DNA of 64,000 nucleotides from Harmothoe impar (lineage: Eukaryota; Annelida; Polychaeta; Phyllodocida; Polynoidae), in the NCBI GenBank assembly GCA_947462335.1, contig OX381709.1, positions 82,398,622 through 82,462,621 on the forward strand. Reading direction: 5' to 3'. Position numbers and translations under genes: made by a program. Positions 57,450 to 64,000 of the stretch are shown piece after piece (within the stretch, counting starts at the first letter, position 1; each line of letters opens with the position of its first letter). The notes beneath the pieces are model-generated. The model saw nothing but the letters and a program-made list of their open reading frames with translations. It made no database searches and was not told the origin of the DNA.

Positions 57450-59471
57450 ATGGTAGTTGTTGGGATTGGTAGAGGTGAGCCTTCTAAAGGTGGGCCCGGT
57501 CTAAAGATAGACTTGGGGGCACTGGAACTCCCTCTGGCCATGAGGCCAAACTACATGGTTGATGGGGTAACTCAGGGAGTGGTAGTGGATACTACACTGG
57601 GCGCCGGTGAGAAGCGGGAGTTAGCCGAGGCTGCTTCCCGGCTTTCTCCGGGTCGTGCCGGTTTCTCCCGAGTTTATCCGGGTAGCGCGCAGGAGGTAAC
57701 TCAGGGAGTGGTAGTGGATACTACACTGGGCGCCGGTGAGAAGCGGGAGTTAGCCGAGGCTGCTTCCCGGCTTTCTCCGGGTCGTGCCGGTTTCTCCCGA
57801 GTTTATCCGGGTAGTGCGCAGGAGGTAACTCAGGGAGTGGTAGTGGATACTACACTGGGCGCCGGTGAGAAGCGGGAGTTAGCCGAGGCTGCTTCCCGGC
57901 TTTCTCCGGGTCGTGCTGATCTCTCCCGAGTTTATCTGGGTAGTGCGCAGGAGTTAACACACGGCGAGCTGGTCATGAGAGAGTCGGTTTTAGGGTCAGT
58001 AGAGTTACACGTGGAGGGCACATCTGAATTGATGCCGGTCAGTGGTGATACAGGGAGGGAGGCTCAAACTGATTCTCTTCCTACTCCTGGAGGGGAGGTA
58101 GGCAAGGAGATGGGGAATGAGACTCCGGCTGTGGATCCTAAGGACCGGGTTACTTTCAGGGTTAGGCCAAGTGTAATTGAAAACCCGGAATCTGAGGCTC
58201 CAGGGGTTAAGAGACAACCAGATGGGAGCAAGGTTATAATGGATAGTGCCATGACACTCGGACTTAGAAGGGAACAGGATGAAGGGGAATCTCCTTGTAA
58301 GATAGTTGAAGGGAAGGAAGGGTTAGAGGAAACCCTTTGTAGTTTAGCGGGTCATGATGGGACGCAGCACAGAATGGGTGTGACCCCACCAGAAGGGCAA
58401 CATAGAAAGATGTCTATGTCTGAGGAACTGGTGTATCAATCTAACCCTGCTATCAGGGCAATGGGGATTGATGCTGTGCATAGTGAAGTTGGGAACAGTA
58501 GATCTGTGGAATGGTCCTTAGCAGTGGCAAGGAGACCTGTGAGTTCAGGTGTGACGCCGGTTAAGAGACGAGCAAATGAGCTGAAGCTATTTGATGGTAC
58601 GATTCCATGGAGAAGGTGGTTTGTTCGCTTCGCTGCAGACATGCGTAATAATGGATGGGCCGGCGAGGAATGCCTGGCCTCCTTGGCATGGTGTCTGCGT
58701 GATGGTCCTGGTGACGCCGCTCTCACCGCCTTCGAACTCGACGGCGATGGCACATATGAAGGCCTAGTCGTATGTGCTGCTTGGGTTCTAGGTTCTGAAT
58801 CGGGAACCGACCAAGAGGCTGAGTTGGAGGCCCGTGTGCAACGGAAGGGTGAAGGACACCGACAGTTTGGCATGGCGCTTTGGGTTTTGGCTAGGGAGGC
58901 ATTTGAGTCTTTTTCACCGAGCGATCCCTGGTTAGTGAGGAAACTAGGGGGGATATACATCGATGGGTTGGAAGACAATGTCTTACGGGCTGAAGTAAGA
59001 TCCCAGTGGAAGACAAAGATGTCACTAGCAGACATCATTGATCTCACTGGGGACTGTGTGTTGAAGCAGAAGCTGTTGCGAACTGTCAATGTGACACCAG
59101 AGGGAGCATATAGACCCTGTGTATTAAGTGAGGGTCAAGTTGCTGCTGAGTCACAAGAGGTGGCAGCACATACACCCCATTCCAAGTCAGATGTAGAAGA
59201 GTCTACTAGTACGGTAGAGGAGTTACTACTTGACAAGAAAATGGAATCCATGATCAAAAGGGTCATGAAGCGAGTGGGTAGAGCTGAATGGGGTGAGAAG
59301 ACAAATCCTAAAAAGGCAAAGTCTAGTAAGGATTCTGTATGCCATAGGTGTGGGAAGCGAGGGCATTTTGCTAAACAGTGTGGGACAGAAGGTCCTGAGA
59401 CGGAGATTGTCTTGAGAGAGCAAAAAGATGGGCCTGCTTCCAATTCCGCCCCACCACCGCCGGAAAACTGA
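57450..59471 (+). CDS. gag: Gag polyprotein of the Gypsy element
   Basis: 673 residues from the ATG at 57450; an upstream GTG would add 11. The N-terminal third is unusual: residues 40-168 are three tandem 43-residue units (VTQGVVVDTTLGAGEKRELA... ), in frame, the first two differing by one base. The capsid-like region is about 378-540 (LKLFDGTIPWRRWF...LADIIDLTGDCVLKQ). A single CCHC zinc knuckle (CHRCGKRGHFAKQC) is at 631-644, which would bind the element RNA. Gag forms the virus-like particle in which reverse transcription occurs. The stop at 59469 lies inside the open pol frame, which is -1 relative to gag. Confidence 0.95.
   Translation: MVVVGIGRGEPSKGGPGLKIDLGALELPLAMRPNYMVDGVTQGVVVDTTLGAGEKRELAEAASRLSPGRAGFSRVYPGSAQEVTQGVVVDTTLGAGEKRELAEAASRLSPGRAGFSRVYPGSAQEVTQGVVVDTTLGAGEKRELAEAASRLSPGRADLSRVYLGSAQELTHGELVMRESVLGSVELHVEGTSELMPVSGDTGREAQTDSLPTPGGEVGKEMGNETPAVDPKDRVTFRVRPSVIENPESEAPGVKRQPDGSKVIMDSAMTLGLRREQDEGESPCKIVEGKEGLEETLCSLAGHDGTQHRMGVTPPEGQHRKMSMSEELVYQSNPAIRAMGIDAVHSEVGNSRSVEWSLAVARRPVSSGVTPVKRRANELKLFDGTIPWRRWFVRFAADMRNNGWAGEECLASLAWCLRDGPGDAALTAFELDGDGTYEGLVVCAAWVLGSESGTDQEAELEARVQRKGEGHRQFGMALWVLAREAFESFSPSDPWLVRKLGGIYIDGLEDNVLRAEVRSQWKTKMSLADIIDLTGDCVLKQKLLRTVNVTPEGAYRPCVLSEGQVAAESQEVAAHTPHSKSDVEESTSTVEELLLDKKMESMIKRVMKRVGRAEWGEKTNPKKAKSSKDSVCHRCGKRGHFAKQCGTEGPETEIVLREQKDGPASNSAPPPPEN
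57567..57953 (+). repeat. Triplicated 129-bp unit in gag
   Basis: Units start at 57567, 57696 and 57825. Units 1 and 2 differ at one base; unit 3 has a handful of changes near its end. The length is a multiple of three, so gag stays open. Confidence 0.97.
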
Positions 59472-59566
59472 AAAGGGCTGTTGTTGATGACAAAACAACA
59501 GCCCCAACTTGTGTCGTTAAGGGTACTAGCCCCTGCTTAGTTGAGGAAGAATCATTACTGTTAACG

Positions 59567-62500
59567 GTGGGTAAGGCCGCATCCGAGTTGGGACGCCAAC
59601 AGGATGAGACGGGGCCCCAGGAACCAAGCGAGATAGGCATTGGGGAGGTAGCACCCCCTGATGCTGCTTGTGAAAATGAGTTGGCAGGTATGGTGCACAA
59701 AGTTTGTGACATGCAACTCAACCCAGAGGATCCTGTAGTGGAATTTCTACAGAGACGTGGTTTTGATCTGGGCGGTAATGGGGATTTCCAACGCTTTGCA
59801 GACATGCCCTCCCCTTTAAAGGGAAGGCGCTGGTACTTGCCTGTAAAGATTCATGGGCGTTCGGCGGAATTTCTTATTGATACTGGGGCAAGCCACTCCA
59901 TGATCGGTAGGGATTTCTTCCGCACGTTTGCAGACCTGCCTGATAAACCTTTCAGGGGCGATCGGGTTCGGACTGCGGATGGATCTCATATGCAGACATA
60001 TGGCAAACAAGTGCTATCACTGGTGACGAATGGGACATCTTTCGTCATATCCCCGATTGTGGCTGAGATAACGGATCAGGGAATCCTTGGGATGGATTTT
60101 TGTGCTCTCTATGGAGTAGGATTGGACAGTGTCACTGGTGAAGTGGTGATAAAGTTTCCATCTGAATTGAGAGTTAGTTGTGTCCTTCGAAGGATTTCAG
60201 GCGTCTCTTCCGTTGCTCAGACAGTCAGAATTCCTCCTCGCCATGTATGCAATGTAGTTGTATATAGCCGAGATGTGGAATTCAATCGCATGGGTGTGGT
60301 TGAGCCAGACAATGAGCAGCTTCGAAAGCTTGGTCTGACTTCAACTTGTACCCTGGTACAGAGTTCAAGACGAACAGTAGTGCCAGTCAGTAATATGACT
60401 TTTCAGGATGTGTACCTGGAAAAAGGGACGACCTTTGGGGACGTAACATATGCTGATGTGGTAGGAAGAGCTGACTCACCAGAGGTGGAGTTAGCAGCAA
60501 AGAGGGCAGTGGAATTAGGAGCTTTGGATCCATCCGCTATGCCAGTGGTGTTACAAGACACTGGAGAGCAGGATAGGAAGGAAGGCTATGGATTACCACT
60601 GCATCTTTTACCATTAGTGACAGATAGCCACCTGGAGAAGGAGGAGGACAAAAGGAGTCTGGCTCAGTTGTTGTGTGAGAATGCAGACTTGTTCTCTGCT
60701 CCAGGAGAGCAGTTGGGTAGAACCGACCGAGTAACTCATCGGATAGACACCGGTTCTAGCCCGCCGTTACGCTTGCCTTACCGGCGTCTGCCTTTGTCTA
60801 AGAAACAGGCATTGGAGGATGAGGTAGACAAGATGTTAGGGGAAGGGATAATAAGGCCCTCAGATAGTCCATGGGCTAGTCCGGTGGTAATGGTTACCAA
60901 AAAGGATGGCACCTGTCGATTCTGTATAGATTACAGGAGACTAAATGGGATTACGAGGAAGAATGCCTACCCCTTGCCACGCATTGACGAAAGTCTGGAT
61001 TCCTTGGGAGGCAATCACTGGTTTAGTACCTTAGATCTCCAGTCAGGGTACTGGCAGATTGGGATGCACCCAGAGGATAAGGAAAAGACAGCGTTCACAA
61101 CCCACAGGGGGTTGTTTGAGTTCAATGTAATGCCATTTGGCTTATGCAATGCTCCGGCTACTTTCGAGAATATGATGGAGACAATGCTAAGGGGATTGTT
61201 GTGGAAAAACTGTCTAGTTTATCTGGACGACATCATAGTTTTCGGGAAAACTCGGGAAGAGTGTCTATCAAATTTGACCATGGTGATGGATCGACTGAGA
61301 TCCTATAACCTGAGACTGAAAGCTAAGAAATGCAAGTTCTTCAGGCAATCAGTGGAATATCTGGGCCGAATAGTCAGTGGCACAGGTATTTCGGCGGATC
61401 CAGGGAAATTAGAGGCATTAGCTAGTTGGGCAACGCCAAAGGACCAGAAAGAAGTGAGGTCATTTTTGGGCTTTTGCTCATACTACCGCGATTTCATTCC
61501 CGGATTTGCTGAGGTGTCGGCTCCTTTACAGGCGCTAGTAGTAGGAAAAAGGAAAGGAATGTTGAAGCTACCACCGTTTATTTGGACGGAATCAGCTGGA
61601 CAGGCTTTTCAGAAGCTGAAGGAGTTATTCACGGTAACTCCTGTGCTGAGCTATCCTACTGAGGGTGATCAGTTCATCCTAGACACCGACGCTATCAACG
61701 ATAGCATAGGCGCTGTCTTATCCCAAGTGCAAGAGGGTAAGGAGGTGCCCTTGGCATTTGCTAGCAACAGCTTGAGTAAAACTCAACGCAATTATTGCAC
61801 CACCAAGAGAGAGTTGTTGGCCATAGTAGTATACACAAAGAAATTCCGCCATTATTTGTATGGTGGGAATTTTATTCTACGAACAGACCATTCATCCTTG
61901 AGATGGCTCCTTAATTTCAAGGAGGCAGATGGGATGATGGGTAGATGGATCTCCGCGTTGTCTGAATTAGGGATAGAGAATACCCAGATTCAGCATCGGA
62001 GCGGAGTGAAGCACGTAAATGCGGATTGTTTGTCTAGGAGACCAATCCGAAGATGTGCAAGAATAGACTGTGAAGACTGTGGCATACATAACGCGTTGGT
62101 GGCTCCAATAATGAATTTTGATCCAGCCTGGGAAGAGAACTTGGTGTTTTGGTCGGCGGAGTCCATACTTGAAGCTCAGCAGGAGGACGAAGGTATCAAC
62201 ATGATACGGAATCTGATCCTGGAGAGAGCTGCTCGTCCCGTCAGACCTGCTCTGTCATTAGAATGTGTGGAAGTAAGGAACTTAGTGGGCCAATGGTCGC
62301 AGTTGGTAGTGCGAGACGGCCTATTGTGTAGATGGAAAACTCTTGAAGGCAAAGCCAGGAGGAGGCTACAGATAGTCTTGCCAGCTTCTCTGAGATGGGA
62401 AGTATTCGAGTTTTTCCATGGTCATCAGACTTCCGCTCATTTTGGCAGGAAACGGACTTTGGACAAACTAGCGAGGAGATATTACTGGCCTGGGATGTCT

Positions 62501-63703
62501 AAGGATGTAATACGTTGGTTGATGGAATGCCCGACATGTTGCCTGGTAAAGCCGGGCCCTGGGAAGGGTAAAACATCTCTCAGACAAGAACTGTTCGGAG
62601 TCAGATTTGCGAGGATAGCCATTGATATAATCACTGGCTTCCAGACAACTCCAAACTCCAACGTGTGCATGATGGTAGTACAAGACTACTATACCAAGTT
62701 TGTACGGGTAATTCCTATGAAAGATCATACTGCGCTTACTTGTGCACAAGCTCTGGTTAAGGAGTGGGTCCTAACATTTGGTGCACCCCTCATGCTGCAT
62801 TCAGACCAAGGCAGGGAGTTTGAATCTCGTCTCTTCCAAGGGATGATGGATGAGTTGGCAATAGTGAAGACACGCACTAATCCCTATCGACCGCAGTCGG
62901 ATGGGATGGTTGAGAGGTTCAATCGCACATTGATACAGGGGCTGACTACGTTAGTTAATTCTAAGCAGGATGACTGGGATACCTTTTCTCAGTATGTAGC
63001 CCATGCTTACAATTGTACAGTGCATGCATCCACTGGTTGCACTCCTAATAGCCTAGTGTTCGGATCTGAGATCATCATGCCAGCTGATTTAGTTTTTGGC
63101 AGTGTTCTGCGGAGGAAGGATCTCCCATGTCGAGTGGCATTTACGGAGACCCTCCGGCGTGAACTGCGTGAAAGCTATGCATTGGTGAGAGGGCACTTGA
63201 AGAAAGCTGCTATTCATCAGAAGGTTGGTTATGATACAGGCTTGAGGGAACGGAAGTATGTGGTAGGACAGAAGGTGGTTAGATTGAAACCACCTGTCCA
63301 TGGAAAGATCTCTAAAGGATGGGATGGACCCTTTGAGGTAACAAAAGTGATATCTGACGTCACTGTGTTACTCAAAGATGTCCGAGGCAAAATTGTTGCT
63401 GGCCATGTGGACCGCCTGAAACCTTGGCTGGGTCGCCGACCAGGCGATGAGGATGGACCCTTGGTAGAAGTACCTTTGCTTAAATCCAGGTGGGTGCGGA
63501 AAGAGCCTGAAGTGGCACCCACGTCTACTAAAAAGACCCCAAAAGCAGCGCCTGCTAAGAAGGTTAAGAGTAGAAAGAAGAAGCAGAAGAAGTTAGCTGC
63601 TAAGGAGAGGGTCGGGAAGACTCCTCCTAGTGCTAAAACGGATGTACCCGCGGATCCTGTGCGTAGAAGTGCACGCATAGCAGGCCGGGGTGCTGTTACT
63701 TAG
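59567..63703 (+). CDS. pol: Pol polyprotein: protease, RT, RNase H, integrase
   Basis: 1378 residues from a GTG; the frame is open from 59399, overlapping gag by about 70 bases, so a -1 frameshift is the likely way of expression. Protease DTG is at 105-107. RT has LDLQSGYWQ, the MPFGLCNAPATF block and YLDD at 552-555. RNase H is at about 680-800 (LDTDAINDSIGAVL, RTDHSSLRWL, NADCLSRRP). Integrase has an HHCC zinc region (HGHQTSAH...CPTC), the catalytic triad D1020, D1080, E1116 (DD35E), and a GPF-type C-terminal motif (WDGPFEV). No chromodomain is seen; the tail is very Lys-rich (about 1310-1340) and ends RRSARIAGR, possibly nuclear targeting. It looks functional. Confidence 0.97.
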   Translation: MGKAASELGRQQDETGPQEPSEIGIGEVAPPDAACENELAGMVHKVCDMQLNPEDPVVEFLQRRGFDLGGNGDFQRFADMPSPLKGRRWYLPVKIHGRSAEFLIDTGASHSMIGRDFFRTFADLPDKPFRGDRVRTADGSHMQTYGKQVLSLVTNGTSFVISPIVAEITDQGILGMDFCALYGVGLDSVTGEVVIKFPSELRVSCVLRRISGVSSVAQTVRIPPRHVCNVVVYSRDVEFNRMGVVEPDNEQLRKLGLTSTCTLVQSSRRTVVPVSNMTFQDVYLEKGTTFGDVTYADVVGRADSPEVELAAKRAVELGALDPSAMPVVLQDTGEQDRKEGYGLPLHLLPLVTDSHLEKEEDKRSLAQLLCENADLFSAPGEQLGRTDRVTHRIDTGSSPPLRLPYRRLPLSKKQALEDEVDKMLGEGIIRPSDSPWASPVVMVTKKDGTCRFCIDYRRLNGITRKNAYPLPRIDESLDSLGGNHWFSTLDLQSGYWQIGMHPEDKEKTAFTTHRGLFEFNVMPFGLCNAPATFENMMETMLRGLLWKNCLVYLDDIIVFGKTREECLSNLTMVMDRLRSYNLRLKAKKCKFFRQSVEYLGRIVSGTGISADPGKLEALASWATPKDQKEVRSFLGFCSYYRDFIPGFAEVSAPLQALVVGKRKGMLKLPPFIWTESAGQAFQKLKELFTVTPVLSYPTEGDQFILDTDAINDSIGAVLSQVQEGKEVPLAFASNSLSKTQRNYCTTKRELLAIVVYTKKFRHYLYGGNFILRTDHSSLRWLLNFKEADGMMGRWISALSELGIENTQIQHRSGVKHVNADCLSRRPIRRCARIDCEDCGIHNALVAPIMNFDPAWEENLVFWSAESILEAQQEDEGINMIRNLILERAARPVRPALSLECVEVRNLVGQWSQLVVRDGLLCRWKTLEGKARRRLQIVLPASLRWEVFEFFHGHQTSAHFGRKRTLDKLARRYYWPGMSKDVIRWLMECPTCCLVKPGPGKGKTSLRQELFGVRFARIAIDIITGFQTTPNSNVCMMVVQDYYTKFVRVIPMKDHTALTCAQALVKEWVLTFGAPLMLHSDQGREFESRLFQGMMDELAIVKTRTNPYRPQSDGMVERFNRTLIQGLTTLVNSKQDDWDTFSQYVAHAYNCTVHASTGCTPNSLVFGSEIIMPADLVFGSVLRRKDLPCRVAFTETLRRELRESYALVRGHLKKAAIHQKVGYDTGLRERKYVVGQKVVRLKPPVHGKISKGWDGPFEVTKVISDVTVLLKDVRGKIVAGHVDRLKPWLGRRPGDEDGPLVEVPLLKSRWVRKEPEVAPTSTKKTPKAAPAKKVKSRKKKQKKLAAKERVGKTPPSAKTDVPADPVRRSARIAGRGAVT

Positions 63704-64000
63704 TCAGATAAGGGGTCTGGATATGCCAGACGGGAGGTCCGAATTTGTTCGGATCTCCGAGGTTTATCCGAGGAACCCCGGGAAGTTAACAGCTGGTGCA
63801 GATTGTCGAGAAAACACAACGAGAAACCCGGATTCTTGGTATAAATTGATGTGGCAGGAACGGGTGCTGCTTACTCAGTAGAGGGCATTGGGATTCCCGG
63901 TATTTGGAATGAGAATAATTATTTAAGATACTTACATGCCGTGATCTGTGTAGTGGGCTAAACCTTAGTAATTGTCGGGTTATTTGTCCCTAGAATCCAA
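63704..64000 (+). other. Gypsy region after pol with a strong hairpin
   Basis: No ORF of note. An 11-bp stem with one G-T wobble and a TTTG loop spans 63733-63758 (GGAGGTCCGAA with TTCGGATCTCC). The polypurine tract and 3' LTR are not reached. Confidence 0.7.

Larger units (their letters stand above)
56358..64000 (+). mobile_element. Ty3/Gypsy LTR retrotransposon, 3' end outside window
   Basis: LTR, primer-binding site, gag and pol in the order PR-RT-RNase H-IN, which defines Ty3/Gypsy. Both ORFs lack stops or frameshifts. No envelope-like ORF is seen up to 64000, and no 3' LTR is reached. Inserted in arm B of the duplication. Confidence 0.97.

Overview
The window is eukaryotic, almost certainly from an animal. 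It carries a Penelope-like element, an APE-type LINE, a Ty3/Gypsy LTR element, many short terminal-inverted-repeat elements, simple repeats and long AT-rich non-coding DNA. There are no operons or ribosome binding sites, and I found no convincing host protein-coding exon. This mix is common in marine invertebrates, but the sequence alone does not fix the phylum.

Backbone: the window is built on a direct (tandem) segmental duplication of about 27 kb. Arm A runs from about 1.63 kb to about 29.1 kb. Arm B runs from about 29.1 kb to at least 56.36 kb, where the Gypsy element interrupts it. Identity between arms varies, from roughly 75-85% in many places to 6 mismatches and no gaps in 420 bases (26221-26640 against 53651-54070). 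Each arm serves as the empty-site control for insertions in the other. Arm A alone carries the Penelope-like element, two TA-flanked MITEs, a nested block at 19.36-22.32 kb and a TA microsatellite. Arm B alone carries the LINE, a CACTA-type element, two 365-bp TIR elements, a 115-bp fold-back, further MITEs and the Gypsy element.

Layout: 1-590 is CpG-containing leader sequence with splice-donor-like sites. 590-1545 is a repeated cluster of ETS, CRE, E-box, YY1 and CCAAT motifs, the best candidate for a host promoter. 2649-6980 is a Penelope-like element with two long ORFs between ~60-bp inverted repeats and a hammerhead-like motif. 7.6-29.1 kb is the rest of arm A. 32396-34538 is a 2143-bp CACTG...CAGTG element with a GTG target duplication and two different 51-bp-period tandem repeats. 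40919-46490 (minus) is a full-length LINE. 56023-56220 is a small element with a tRNA-like core. 56358 to the window end is a Ty3/Gypsy element with an intact-looking gag and pol; its 3' LTR lies outside.

Most striking observation: the LINE ORF1 protein has a normal coiled-coil/RRM-like front half followed by what reads as a complete NADAR (DUF1768/YbiA-like) domain, an ADP-ribose-related enzyme family. A retrotransposon nucleic-acid chaperone fused to an ADP-ribose-processing domain would be an unusual system, possibly a counter-defence or nucleic-acid repair function. I cannot tell from here whether it has been described.
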